NCBI RefSeq assembly: GCF_000182925.2
Contig: NC_026506.1
Coordinates: 4,154,001 to 4,218,000 of the forward strand
DNA: 64,000 nt
Direction of reading: 5' to 3'
From: Neurospora crassa OR74A
Lineage: Eukaryota > Ascomycota > Sordariomycetes > Sordariales > Sordariaceae
The translations under genes were made by a program, and so were the position numbers. The notes under the pieces are model-generated. The model searched no databases and was not told the origin of the DNA. It was given only the letters and a program-made list of their open reading frames with translations. The number at the start of each line of letters is the position of its first letter. Position 1 is the first letter of the stretch. Shown here piece after piece: positions 32,530-46,469 of the stretch.

Positions 32530-35255
32530 AATAGTAGCTAATATTCTCTCCCCCTCTAAGTTTCAATAATCCTCCGCTATTAACCCCCCGGAGAATTTCG
32601 CCCCCCCGTAGGGCTCCCTTTAAAAGTATAGCTCCCCTTACAATAATTATAATATAGTTACTCTCGGATATAACGATTCTAAGTCCAATAAAGATAACGA
32701 AGGACCAAAGCGCGTCTCTAATAAGAAAATTTAAAAGTACCTCTAAATTATAGATACTTTTACTAGAGGAATCGATAATAATATATATAAATTTAAAAAT
32801 AAAATATACGAACAATTTACTATATATATTAGAAATACCCGTACTTAGGGAACTCGGATTGACTAATTTAATAATTCTATTGCTAACCTTAAAACCGATA
32901 TTTATTATACTTATAACGAAATTATAAATACAATTAAAGCCTTAAAACCTATTACTAATAAAAGTAAGGAAAAAACTAAAATACCCGGTTGTTTTCCAAA
33001 TACTAAATCCAACTACTCTAATGTAATTACTATCTATTACATATTACTTAATAATAGTAAAGGCCCTTCTAGTAAAATAATTATTAAGTATAGTAATTTA
33101 GAAGAGGATATTATTTATATTAAAGTATTACCTTATTTATATAAGGTCCTTAAGAAATGCGAGTACGTCCTAGTTCCGTACAATTCTACTGAATAATTCC
33201 TACTTAAATTAATTAATTGTATTACTTTAGAAAAAACTAATTATAATAGTAATCTACTTCCCTGCCCCCGCACTCGCTTTACTAATCGTACTACCAACCT
33301 CCGCATTATTAATATCGTTTATAAGGACGAACTTAATAAAAATAATTTTATAGATTAAATTAACGGATTTAAGGCCCGTAATAATAATCTTTATTAAATA
33401 ATAAAAAAATAAACCCGTATATATAAAAAGCATTTCGAATAAATTTATAAACTTTATACTAAGAACGTTTATACCGCCGCTTACCTAAATCTCTCTTACA
33501 ATAAAGCTAACCAAACCGTTACTAAAATTAATAAAGCTACTACTAAGGCTGGCAAAAATATTAAGTCTAATATAATTAATAAATTATCTACTAAGGCTAC
33601 GGACGCCTATTATATTAATAAAACTAAATTGTTTATTAGTAAGGTTATAAATTCTAATTATATTAAAAATTCGGCTACTAGTAAAGCTAGAGGTAGCGCC
33701 CCCCTTAAACCCCCTAATTGTATTACCCGAGCTAATTCTAATAACCCTAGTAATAACGATAATTTTAATAATAAAAATAATAATTTTAACCCGGATAATT
33801 TTAATTTCGGTTTCAACTATAATTATTTTAATACTTATAACCCCCATTATTTCTATAAATATAACCCAACCCCTCCCCCGCCCCCCCCTCCTATACCCTT
33901 TTGCATTAAGATTAGAAATACTAAATATAACGAGGGAAATAAGGACTTTAAACTCAAGAAGGAGGATATTAGTATATTTAATTTATATACTAATAATCCT
34001 AATGATATATATATAATTAAAGATAGTACTTCAATTATTTATATTAATATTACTATATTTATTAACTATATTAATACTATTTTAGAGGACCCGAGTACCT
34101 TCTTAGTCGCCTATTAATTAATTATACGCCTATAACCCTCTTTATTACAAAATATAACCCTAATATAGTAATATAATTAAATTACCCTTAAATACTACTA
34201 TTAATTATATACTTTAATTAAAGCCCTTACTTGGGCTTTAGTAAAGAGGTTTATCCCCAACTCCGTAATTACTATTTGCAAATTCAATAAAAGTAAGCTA
34301 TACTTATATTATATCTATAAAGACCCTAATACTATTATTTTATATATACTAAAGTAGCTTTATTATACCTATACAATAGGTATTATATTTAAGTATTATA
34401 ATAATTAGTACGGTATAATAGTATAAATTTAGAATAGGATAAGTATTAATATTAAGACTACTCTTCGAACTACTCCTTCGTTTAGCGATATTAAGGAATA
34501 TTTTAAAGAGATTAAAAAAATTAAAGCCGTCTTAATCGCCCTAATTAAAAGTAAATACAATATTAATTAGAACTAGAATTCTACTACCTCGTATAGACGT
34601 AGTTAGAATTATAATTACAATTATTAAGGCTAAAGTTATTATAAATACAATAATTATAATACCGACTTCGCGGTTGGAAGGAATATTAACTGTAACTGCA
34701 ATCGCGAATGTGATTGCGATTGTAGCCGCGATTGCAACCCCCTAAACTGCAACTGTAGTAGAAGTTGCGATAAAGATTATAATTATTATAATAATTATAA
34801 TTACAATGCTAACCGAAGCCGTAATACTAGCTATAACTATAGCTATAATTGTAACTACAATAGTAGAGATTGGAGTAGGGACTATACTAACTATATCGGT
34901 GAGGAGGATAAGAATATAGATTCCGACTATATTAACTTTGTAGGCGATTCGGAGGACTACGATTCTAGCTCGGATAATTTAGTTTACTATATATATAGTA
35001 GTAAATTGACCTATTTTAAATACCTAAAGGAATTCAACTCTATAATAATAAAAAGACGCTACGTAAAGGGTTGCAACCTAAAGTCCAAATAGATAAAAGA
35101 CGCTATTCCAACCGTCTCCCCTCTCAATACTAGCTTCCAGAAATACAATCATTATAAAGAAGTCTTTATATTGCGTAACTAAATATTTATCTATTTTAAT
35201 TCCTATAAGAAACGGAAAGCTACTATAGGGATTCGCCCCGCGCCCGAACTAATCT
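32530..35255 (+). pseudogene. Gag remnant of element A2
   Basis: A single plus frame runs from about 32530 to the A1 insertion with only RIP-type stops. The middle is helical and capsid-like. A Pro-rich stretch lies at about 33868-33895. At about 34680-34920 there is a low-complexity segment of Asn, Tyr, Arg, Asp and Cys (NCNCNRECDCDCSRDCN at its start), followed by an acidic patch (EEDKNIDSDY). A1 has the equivalent segment in opposite orientation. The frame continues into the protease region at 55144. Confidence 0.8.
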
Positions 35256-35260
35256 TTTAC
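35256..35260 (+). repeat. Target-site duplication of A1 (left)
   Basis: TTTAC here corresponds to TTTAT at 55139-55143; the single difference is a C-to-T transition. Confidence 0.75.
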
Positions 35261-35559
35261 TAATAGGGTAATACCACAATGCTTGTTGCAATCTGTAATA
35301 TTAAAGAGGAAGATATTAGAGGAAGAAAGGCCTAGCCGAAGGCCGCCTTACATAGGAATCCCTTTATAGGAATTCCCTTATCTTATCGCTAATCCACCCT
35401 AACTAGGCGGGTCTTAGCGACCGGGCAGCCAGGCACGTACCCAGGTACGTGCTAAGGCACACTAGTGCCTCTAATAGTAATAGGTATAGTAATAACTATG
35501 CCCAATCTATATACTCTAATTAATTAATTCTAATTATATATATAATATATCCCGCATTA
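35261..35559 (-). repeat. 3' LTR of A1
   Basis: This is a 299-base copy. In plus orientation it begins TAATAGGGTAATACCACAAT and ends ATCCCGCATTA. It has about the same length and layout as the split 5' LTR and contains the ACGTAC/GCACGT palindromic core. Confidence 0.92.
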
Positions 35560-35899
35560 AGTCCTAGCGCTATAAAGAGAGTACTATTGTCCTCAATAGG
35601 AATAGCCTTATTAGTTGCGTTTGGGAAATCTTCTTCGTCCGAATTCCTTTCACTCTTTTTCGTTAATGAATTGTACTTTGCGTTGTCTATCTATATAGGA
35701 GTACGGGGCTCCTAGTTTATATTCATTAGGTTAATACTTTTAATAATCCTCTATAACTTCTTTAATATATTTTAATTACTTAGTATTTATTTAATTATTA
35801 AATTAATACTTATATCCTTTCTATTTAATATAATATTCGATTTTGCTATCTATTTATTTATAGTTAGCTATTTTTTCGATTTTGTATCGGAGGCCGTTG

Positions 35900-38800
35900 C
35901 TTAAATCTAAATCTAAATCGGATTAAGAATCTTCTATTAATTTAGGGGGTAGTACTATACGGTTAAAAGGATCGTCGCTATCCGGTACGGGGGTAAATTG
36001 AGTAACGGAGATTATTAAGTATATTTTTATATACGGAGGTAATTCCAATTTATATACTAATCTTCCAATCCTTTAAATAATTTTAAAAGGACCGGTATAT
36101 TACTGCGAAGTCTTGCGCGAAGGTCGACCGGGTAAATAGTAACCGTAATATAGTTTTAGGAATACTCTATTATTAATTTGAAAATTGAATTATCGGTGGC
36201 TAATATTATATTGAAGTTTAGTATTAATAGCTACGAAGTCTATAGTAAATTAAACTTCCTAACGAATATAATCCCTAATAGTAGAATTATTATAAAGGGA
36301 GTAGGGAAATTATTAAGTATTAGTAATAATATTTAAGGGTCCTAAGAATTTATAATTAAAGAGATATTTATAAGAGGAGACTTTAAGTACTTTAACGAAC
36401 GTATTATTTAAATTCTATTAAAAGAATAGTAAAATTAAAATCTAATTGTAGCTTAATTTATAGTAGAAAGTATAAAACCTAATAGCGATTTCAATAGTCT
36501 AGTTTTTATACTCCGCTACCCCATTTCCCGAGGGATAATACATTATAGTTATTAATAATTTAATACCTATTATAATCTATATTCCTTACTAGTACGTTAA
36601 TATAAATTTATAGTTTCGATCCGAAATAATATTAATAAGAAATCCCTAATTGGCTATTAGTAATATACGGACTATAATAATTCCCTATTTTATAGCAATA
36701 TATATTTTATAATTAGGGATAAGGAGTATCCTCTTAGAAATCTTATTAATAATAGGTATAAGGGCGTTATATATCTTATATCCGGGTATTTACTAAGGGG
36801 TATTCGCAAATAATACTTTAGGGAGTCCTACAATAAAATTGATCGATATAACGTATATAGGTAACGCTTCTTTTAATTTAATTAAATAGTAATTGCTAAT
36901 AGGTAATTATTAATTAATTTAATTAAATTAGTAAGCTAGGTAGTATTCGATATATTACTTTACTAAGCGAATTTTATTAAAAAAGGATAAGCCTTTTAAA
37001 TTATATATTATTCAATTGCGCCCGAAGTAATACTTTTCGTCGTAAGCGGCTTCTAGGACTTCTTTAATAAATTTATAAGGAATATATAGATTATTTATAA
37101 AAATTCCCAATTTAATTTATTAATTATAAATAAGGCCGTCCCTTATAAAGAAGGGGTAGCCGGCTTTAGAAAAAACGATAGCTCCGTCCTTAGAAGTCCT
37201 TTTAAATTCCTTTAAATACTCTATAACCTTTATAAACTTCTTATTGGAGGTATAAATTATTATATAAACCTTATAGGTCTTTTAATTTATTTATATTTTA
37301 GAGAATATATACTATACTTTATTAATATACTATATTAAGTCTTCCTATATATTATTTAGAATAGAGGTTTTGTTCGGGTTATTGTTGTCCCTAATAGCTT
37401 TTAAGCGGTTGAGTATATTTAGGACGAAGTTTAATTTCCTAAGGATATAAAATACCTTTAGTTTATACTTAAATAGGTAGATCGATATATTAATTAACCG
37501 CCAATTAGTTCGGTCTATCGAAGTCGTACGTAGGGAAGTCTATTTAATAATACCCTTTATAGTAGAATAATTTATTAGAATAAAAATAAGTAAATTATAT
37601 AAATATAATTAAATTCGTAGCTTCTTTATAACTTATACTAAGTATATTATTTCGAATTTAAATAGTCCGTATTGAATCTCTATTTTAATTAATACTTTAT
37701 TTAGAAATATAATTAAAAGTACTTAGGAAGCGGAGATATAAGAGGTATTAGAATTATTTTAGATATATTCCGGCCTTAAATAGAAAAATATAATTTTAAA
37801 GCTATATTCGAAGGAGCTATTTATTTATAAGAAGGTTTGGGACTCCGGGTCTAAATAGTATAGAATAGATAGGTTGTTGTATATAGTATATTATAGGGCG
37901 TTAAAAAATACCTTTTCTACTACTATTAGTATATAGAATACTTTAGTATAGTAAGCCGTACGCTTGGTTAGCTTTCCTAATTCTACTTTTTTTAGCTTTC
38001 GTCCTTCGGTTAGTAACGTTATTTTATAATTTTATAACGGTTCTATTAATTAGGCGTAATAGGGTATTAAATATTATAAAAAGCTAGTACTACTAATATA
38101 CTATTTAAAGGCCTTTAATAAATTTAGAAATATAAATTTCCTAAAGGCTTCGATGCGTTCCTTCGTTATAGATATATTGAATTTATTTATATAGAAGCTG
38201 AAGAGTTCGACGCTAGGGTAGCTTAAATAGGATTTTTTAGGTAATAGAATAATATTCTTAGAGACGAATAATAAGAAGATTATATTTAAGTATTTTAAAT
38301 AGTCGTCTACTAAGTTTAAAGTAATAATAATATTATTAATATAAATCCGATAATAGTTTCAATATTCCTTTAGTAATATATTTATAAAGCGTTAAATATA
38401 AATTAGAATATTCTTAAATCCTATTTATACAATTATTAGCTATTCAAGCCCTTAGTAGGTTATTAGTATAAAGTAGTCCCGGTAGTATTATTAAACCCTA
38501 AATTAATAAAAGAAAGAAATAGTATCGATAATTATAATAATTACTTTTCCTTATATAAATATAATAATTTCGCTTTGTAAGGGGAGGGGGTAGTTATTTA
38601 GGATTATAAGGCTGTTTAGGATATATAAATCGATAACGGGGCGGCCTTTAGGACTTATTTTTATTTTACGTTAGATTATGAAGATTAAGTAGGCGAAGGG
38701 AGTTGCGTATTTTACTTAATCTATTTTCCTTTACTAATATAAGGTATTGAATATTTTATTAATAATAGTCTAATCTTTTTTACTTATAGGGTATATCTAT

Positions 38801-39990
38801 ACTATAACCTTATAATTCTACTAACCTTCTACTAATAGTACCTTTATTATATCCTCCTCTAGTATATTTATTAATTTACCTTCCTTCTAGAGCTTCGGGA
38901 ATTTAGAGACTAGCTTCTTTAAAGCGGCTACGATTTATTTACTCTTAACGAATATATATACGCCTTTATCTATAATTACTTTTAAAGCCTTTTTATTTAT
39001 ACGAATATTGAAGGTCGATTGTTTTTCTAATATATAGGGAGTATTATAGCTAGGTAAAGTAGATAATTCGGGTACCTTATCTTAAACTTTAATTATATCT
39101 CTAACCGTTGAATATTTAATATTAATATTAAAGTCGATATTTACCGGGATAATATAGGCTTTACAAGCGGCTTTAAAGGTTTAATTCATCGGCAGACTAT
39201 TATTATTTATAAGATTCAATATTTGGCCGACTATTATAGTTATATAAATATTAGTCTAGGAGCTAATAAAGTAACTTTTAGTATAGTATTCTATAATTTT
39301 CCCGATTTTCTACTTATAGGGGATAATTAGCTTATAATCGGAGGTATTCTTTATAATAGCAACCTTCGGCGAGTATAAATTAATTATTATACTTATAACT
39401 GCTAAGTAAAATAAATTGAAGAGAAAGCTTTTATTTTTAGGGAGAGCTACGTAATAAATAGGAACTATACGTTCCTCCCTTAGGCGTAGTACTACTCTCT
39501 TAATAGTAATAACCTTTCTAATATAATAGTTAAAAAGTTTTAATACTTTAAATACTATATTAAAATTATTTTATAGAAGGCGAACTTCGGTTGAATAATA
39601 ATTAATATAAGTATAGCGGGGGTAGAAGAATAAATTAGCGAATAATAAATTTAGTTCGAGGGTATTTATTACTTATCTAGCGGCGGTTACCTTTAATAAA
39701 GTAGGTTTCCCGTCGTTATTGTACCCTAATAGATATATAATAAAGGTCGTTTATTTAATTAATTGGATTAATTTCCTACTTACTCCTTTAATCCTTATTA
39801 AATATTCTATTAAAATAAAATATTCGAAAATTTGGAGGAAGGGCCGATTAATAATTATTTTAGAGGCGCCCGGGTCTACGTAAATTTTAATATTTTTAGT
39901 ATCCGGGGAGGCTCTTATTAGGATTCGGAAGTAGGTAAAGCTTAATAGTAATTCTAATTTTAATTATTTGTTTATTTGGGGTACTACTTC
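35900..39990 (-). pseudogene. Pol remnant of A1 (protease, RT, RNase H, integrase)
   Basis: The protease region is at about 39500-39910 (KIYVDPGASKIIINRPFLQI). RT spans about 38050-38950; its palm end reads FVSKNIILLPKKSYLSYPSV, which matches A2 near 61960. RNase H is at about 37350-37900, and integrase from about 37150 down to 36000. The protein is collinear with A2 and allowed me to check the A2 junctions. RIP-type stops occur throughout. Confidence 0.8.
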
Positions 39991-42780
39991 CTTAATTTTA
40001 AAAGGAATATAAGTAGTAATATTAATATATTAGCGCGCTTTTTCTAAAGCGCTATATCCCTTATAGTAATTTAAGTATTCGAATAGGTTATTTCGGGAAG
40101 AGAAAGTTTCTCTACAATTCCTATAGCTATAAAAATTAGTATTAAAATTAATAGCCGAGACTTTATTTATTAAATTAGGCTTATTAATACATTTTTAAGT
40201 ATAGTCTAATTTCTTTTTTATACTATCGAACTCCGTTAGGCACTTAAAATAAATTAATTTACTATTATATATATAATAGACCGAATTATCCGAGGTATAT
40301 CTATTTGAGTTATTATTTACGAAATTAATAAAGTTAGCTCCCTTCCTTTTAACGCCTTCCTTAATATAATAGGCGTAGTCCGAGCCGATGGTACGATTGC
40401 GGTTATAGTAATAATTAGGAGTACAGTTATAATTAGGGGTACGGTTTCAATTGTAGTCGTAGTTGTAATTATAGTCGGGGTTACGGTTATAGTCGCGGTC
40501 GGGGGTATAATTGCGGTCGTAATTATTAGTACGGGCGGGCTTAGTATTACAATTACAATTCCGATTACGGTTATTACGGTACTATCCGGCGCTAGGATTA
40601 CGGTTGTAATATCGGTTTTAGTTATAGTTAGAATTATAATTACAAGAGTAAAATTAACTATTGGATATTAATAAATATTTATCTTTAGTTATAGCGAAGA
40701 GTATAGTACAAATCTTTTCGACTTCTTTGAAATATATTTCGGTATCGCTATAAGCGGGCGGGGGGTAAACAATAGTCTTTATATCCGTACTAAAGCTATT
40801 CTAAATTTAAATTATAACATTATACTAATTAATACTATCCTTAGTCAAAATACTTATAATTCGCGCGAAACGCAATTACTTAAGAATATAAGTAGTAATA
40901 GTATTCTTATTCTTATATATATTATATAAGGAGATTCTTCCGGCGTTAAACTTCCGGGTAGCTATAGTTATATCGGGGGTAAACCTCTTTACTAGGGCTA
41001 AAATTAAATTATTAATTATAATTAAAATATAACGTTTATTCGGAATTATTTAGTTATACTACTATATATAAACGGTACCTTATAGAAATAGTAGCTATAT
41101 ATAAATAAATTGCTTATAAATAAATCCGTTGGGGTTATTCTCGAGGAGGGCGATTAAACGGTCTTTGAATATAATAGTATTAATATAGATAAGGTTACTA
41201 TTAAATTCGATTATATTTATATTCTTAGGGTTATTAGTAAAAGGATTGAAAGTACCGATATTATTTCGCTTGAGCTTAGTCTTATTTTTATTAAAGTTTA
41301 TAGCTTTAAAGAAAATAGGTTTATAATTAGTAAAAAAACCGGTTTTACCAATAGGACGTAGGCTATTATTATTATTATTATTATCTATATTGCTATTATT
41401 ATTAAGGTCACTAGGGGCGGTTGCGACTGAACGGATATTAGGGGGAACGGAAAGAGCACCTCCTCTAACTATATTAGTAGCTTTAGTATTTAATTAGGGT
41501 AGAATAGAAGTACTTCTAGCCTTACTAATAGTTTTAATATTTAATTTAAATAAAGAAGAAGTACCTCTAGCCTTACTATCGATAATAATAGGAATAATTT
41601 AAGTAGAATAAATAGGGGTAATAGGGACTTCCTTAGCGCATTTAGCATATATAGCGGCCGCTTTATTAAATTCGTTATAAGATAGATTAGGGTATATAGC
41701 TAAGTAGATTCATTTAGTATATAAATCCTTAATCTCTTAGAAATATCTCTTATATATATTGGTTTATTTCTTTAATAGTCTATAGAATTCTAAATTATAG
41801 TTTTTTATTCTATTAATAAACTCTATAAAATTATCTTTATTAAATTTAGCGTTATTATAAAATACGTCGGTAAAACGAGGGTTATAGCGAATATTATTAA
41901 TTAGGGTAGCGCTAATTAGAATAATATATATATAAATGTAAAGTAGAAGGCTTCTATTATAAGTAGTATATAGTTTCGCTGGGATTAGCTTAATGAAGGC
42001 GGGGACGACTTTATAGATATTTAAGTTTTAACGCAATTCGTACGGAATTTCGATATATAAATTATTATTAACGGCCTCGACGGTTAGTTGGCGGTATTTA
42101 ATTAAAGGGCCTTCGCTATTATTAAATACAAGATTAATTAAATCTAAATATACTAAAATAGCCTTACTATAGTAAATAACTATAATATTAAATTAATTTA
42201 ATAAATTATTAGGGAAGTATCCCGGTATTTAATCTTTCTCTTTACCCTTAGGTAATTTTAATTGCAAAGCGAAGGTAGCTAGTAACTCTCAATAATTAAT
42301 TAATATATTAATTTCGAAATTATTAATTTAGGTAGTAAAGTCGTTAATACGAACTTCTCTAATATTAGCGGCGGTAGAGTTCTTTTAGAACTATTTATAA
42401 ATTTCGTTCTTTATTTAATATAAGTTCGAATTTAAATATTTAATTATAGCATCTATATAGTTCAAACGCTTCTAAACCTTCCGGTTATTAATACGCTTAG
42501 GAATTTCCTTATTACTTTCGGATTCTAAAATGTTATTACGGCTAGTAGTAGTAGTATTTCGATTATTGCAAGGAGAGGAACGCTTTTGAAGCGAAGCCTT
42601 GGAAGGCGTAAAATTCTTAGGCGGGTCGATAATAGAAGACTAGCGAGATTTTAAGGGGGAGAGGGTATTTATAATATTAAATATAATAGTACTAATAATA
42701 CCGGGCTTAGATTAAAATTAATTAGTATTACTTTGGGTAGAAGCGTAGATTTGGGTAATATTGTACATTAAATTGTAAGG
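39991..42780 (-). pseudogene. Gag remnant of A1
   Basis: This is the minus-strand counterpart of the A2 gag. The low-complexity Asn/Tyr/Arg/Asp segment lies at about 40390-40640 (plus-strand TCGGGGTTACGGTTATAGTC and similar). Unlike A2 it has few Cys, so the two copies differ most in this segment. Confidence 0.7.
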
Positions 42781-43541
42781 CGGATTATTAAATTAATATT
42801 AAAGTAAAATAAATTAATTATTTAAATATTCAATATTATAGGTTAAGGGTATAGATAGTTTATACAACGAGCGACGAATACTCGTCCGGTTGGGAGGGTC
42901 TTTACTAGCTATAATAAATATTACTAACCGAATTATTAATAGAAGTTTATTTCGCTTACGATTAAAGTATTTTTAAATAATAAAATTTAAGTAATAGTAA
43001 GGGAAATAAATAAAGAGAATAGGGATTCTATTATTAATAGTATTCTATATAAATAATTGATAATTCGAGAGAGAGGGGGAGAGAGCGATAACTATTTAGA
43101 AAATAAGCGAATTGCGGGTAATTTATTACATTGAAGTTTAAAAAAGCTCGGATCGGGGTAGTATAGAGGTTTTAATATATTTATTCAATGCGAACCAATA
43201 CGAGTATAATAGTATAAAGTAAAGAAGCGGGGGGTAATTATTATAATATTATTTAAATAATACGTAATCGATGGATTGCGTAACTATAGGATTAATATTA
43301 TTATCCGTAATAGAAAATTATTCAATCGGACTATTTAGGATCGCGAAATAAATAATTAGCGATCTATTCTAAAATAAAAATAAGGGTAATTGTAGGACCG
43401 ATATTACTATCCGCAATAGACGATTGTTCAATTGGACTAGTAAGCTCGCGAAATAAACAATTAGTAAATTTATTAGAATAAAGGTGCAAGGAGTATACTA
43501 CTCGTAATAATTACTATAACCTTTTAATTATAGCTACTACT

Positions 43542-43548
43542 TAATAGG
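43542..43548 (-). repeat. Last 7 bases of the A1 5' LTR plus target duplication of B (left)
   Basis: TAATAGG joins to GTAATACTAC at 54847 when B and one ATAGG copy are removed, which restores the LTR end seen at 35261. Confidence 0.85.
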
Positions 43549-43755
43549 TGTAAGATGAATGGCTTGATGGTTATGCGAATGGTTTGATTGTATTGATCTG
43601 GAGAAGAATCTAACTATTGGGAGGTTTACCGCTACTCGGGTCTTATACCCTGTTCTATGTCCGTTGATCCTGCCTGCCAGTGGTCGTCGCTCTAACTATG
43701 GCAGGGTTAACGTTCTTAATGGTCGTCCTAACCATAGTAGGGTTAATGTTTTACA
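43549..43755 (-). repeat. 3' LTR of B
   Basis: It has the same length as the copy at 54635-54841. The differences between them are mainly transitions, for example TGTAAGATGAATGG here against TATAAAATGAATAA there. Confidence 0.93.
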
Positions 43756-44199
43756 ATACTCCCTCCTAAATTAATAATCGTCCCGATTATCGCTAACTAT
43801 ATAGGAATAGATAGTCTTTAAATAATTTAGTATAATTATAAGAATAATAATAATGGTTATAGTAATTGGTAGTATAGTCTTATAATTGTAGAGTAAAAGA
43901 AAACGACGGAGACCTCCCTTATTTTGGGTAATAAATTTATAGGTGAATAGCCTTAAAGGTTTCGTTTAATTGTGTTGTTAGAGTATTGCGGTATTGTACT
44001 AAATAATAGCCATCCTTTATAGAAAGACTATTATTAGTACGATTGATTGATAATAAGGATAATGAAGAAGGAAATAGCTTTGAGCTGGATAATTGGTATA
44101 AAATAAATAATAAAGAAGGAAATAGAAAGGAAATAGTATTGTTATAGAATGTAGTAGCGCCGTTATCCTCTAGGAGTAACCTAATAAGGATAAACTGCC

Positions 44200-45850
44200 G
44201 CTATATTTTTAATCGTTGTCTGTTGCTATATTCTAATTATCGTTGGACTAGATTTTAATAGGCGTTGGGGCAATAGGCGCTAGAGCGATAGGCGCTAGGG
44301 CGATGGGCGCTAGGGCGATGGGCGTTGCGGCGGTGGCCGGCTTGGTAATAGGCGTTGTAGGCTTGATAATTCGCTTTTCGAAGCCTATTTAAAGTCTCGA
44401 CTTTATATAGGCGTAGCGTTGCCCGGCCCGTATTTTTATAAAGCACGGATGTTTGGGGCTGTTGGGTGAGCCGATAGTATTAGTAGCGTTATTAAATATT
44501 AATTCGTCCTACGTAATCTAAGTTAAGCGTAGCGTTTAAAATAGTATATTAGTTATTATACTAGTTTTAAATCCTAGATTAATAATTGTAGTAATATTAT
44601 TTTAGTAGTTAGTTGTATTTACGGCCGGGTTTTTGGGTAGATTTTTAATAATTTTAAATATTTTCTTAGAGTAGTATATTATATTTTTTATTTCGTTTAT
44701 AAATTGTTCGTACTCCCTAATTATAAGGTTGTATTTATGTTGGAGGCTATTATATTTATTATATAGATTGATATATTTATTATCTAATTTATAGTAATTA
44801 CTACGCTGATTTTCTAATTCTTTGCGCTATTTCTCTTATTCTTCGTATATTTGGTAGTAAATTTATTGAAGTTCGTTAAATTTAGTTTAAATTATATTAT
44901 AGGATTTACGTCTCTTAGTTAGGGTATTGTTGATAATATTAAGTATGCGTTTAGTTGAGGCTGTATTAGTAATATTATTATTGGAGGTAATTAGTTAAAT
45001 AGCGTTGATTGTAGTTTATTTAATAGAATTGAGCGTTTTAGGGACTTTAGGTTCTTTAGTATTTAATATAGTAATAATCGGCTCTATAATGTTCGGGGTG
45101 GGGGCGATTGGTTTAAATTAATTAGGAATATTTATTGGCTCGGCCGGGCCTTTAGGGTAAGCGAATTACTAATTATAGCGTGCTTTAACGATAGTTGCGT
45201 ACTATATATTAATTAATCCTATATCTTTTAAATAAATAGCTATAATACTATATATTTTTAATTTGAATTGTTCGCGGGCGATAATATATATATTTACCGG
45301 TTTATTTATATTAAATACGTAGACGGCCTTATTAATAATAAAATTAAGTATTTCTCTTATTTTATATTATACCGGCGGTGTTATATTATTATTCTAATAT
45401 ATTAGGATTATAAATTCGTTACTGTTATAAGTATAGTATTAGTTAACTTTAATTATTAATATAAGGTTGGCGGCTTCTAAATTGCCGAACTATTTTATTA
45501 TATTATAATTTAAGGCGAATATTATAAAATAGGTTACTTTAATTATAATATAATTTAGTAGCTTAATACTATTTTTAATAATGGTATTATCGATTCCCTT
45601 CTATAAATTAGCGCTTTTAATAGTCGTGATAATTTTAAATACATTATAATTACGGTTATAATAATTATTATTAGATATTTACTTATAGATATTATAGTTT
45701 ATAAGTACGTCTATAACTATAGTTATCTCGTCCGGAGGTAAGTGATTAAAAATAATTTATTCGACGGTAGGTAGTAAATTATTGATGGTTTATTTAATTT
45801 AGGGCTTACTAGTACGTTTCTTCGATAGTAGTTGGATTTACTATAGTCCC
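44200..45850 (-). pseudogene. Extra ORF remnant between the chromodomain and 3' LTR of B
   Basis: One minus frame is open from about 45850 to 44200 except for RIP-type stops. The N-terminal part is helical (INNLLPTVE, FNHLPPDEITIVIDVLINYN). The middle contains GNLEAANLILIIKVN and FIINKAVYVFNINKPVNIY. A long stretch at about 44690-44880 has coiled-coil-like composition (KELENQRSNYYKLDNKYINL, YNSLQHKYNLIIREYEQF). Near the end lies a Pro/Ala/Ile repeat. I recognise no enzyme domain, no zinc knuckle and no membrane segment, so an envelope-like protein is unlikely. It might be a second gag-like or accessory protein, or a captured gene. Confidence 0.6.
44261..44335 (-). repeat. 15-bp coding tandem repeat, five copies
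   Basis: Units start at 44261, 44276, 44291, 44306 and 44321, of the type GGCGCTAGGGCGATG. Read on the minus strand they encode a repeated five-residue unit of Pro-Ile-Ala-Leu-Ala type in the tail of the extra ORF of B. Confidence 0.9.
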
Positions 45851-46469
45851 GCTTACTTTTATATATTAATTAAGTATATAATTATTATTCTATATTATTC
45901 GTTATTAATATCTATTTTAGGTAGTAGTATTCGGTGGACGGAATATTTAAAATAAGTAGTTTATTAAAGTAATAATATAAAAGAATACCGAAGTTTATAT
46001 AAGCTAACGATTCGGATTTAAGTCGACGGTAGTATAAGGGGATATTAAGTACCTTATAAATTAATCCTTTAGAATTTAATTAATAGTACTAGGAGGTAAT
46101 ATTGGGCTTTGTATATATTAATAGTATAGATTTATATAAATAGTAGTATAAAGGGATATTAAGTATTTTGTAAGTTAATCTTTTGGAATTTGGTTAATAG
46201 TAATAAGTAAAGTCTTAGTTGGGGCGATGGTTGAAAGGGGGAGAATAGTACCTTTAAATTAATAATATATTTTCTTATTAATTTTAAGAGTATTTCGGTC
46301 GGTATAAAGAGTAGCGCCGTATTTGAGGTTGCTAGCGTCTTTTTTTATTTATTTTTAGTAGGGATAGTAATAATAATATTAGATTTAAGTATATAATTAA
46401 TTTTAATAATTTTATTTAACGTTAATTTATTTATTCGGGTAAATAGTTTAGGATTAATAGAATAATATT

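Noticed and set aside
33629-34117. 162-codon plus frame taken as an independent gene
   Set aside because: It is one undamaged stretch of the A2 gag frame, which continues on both sides beyond RIP stops.
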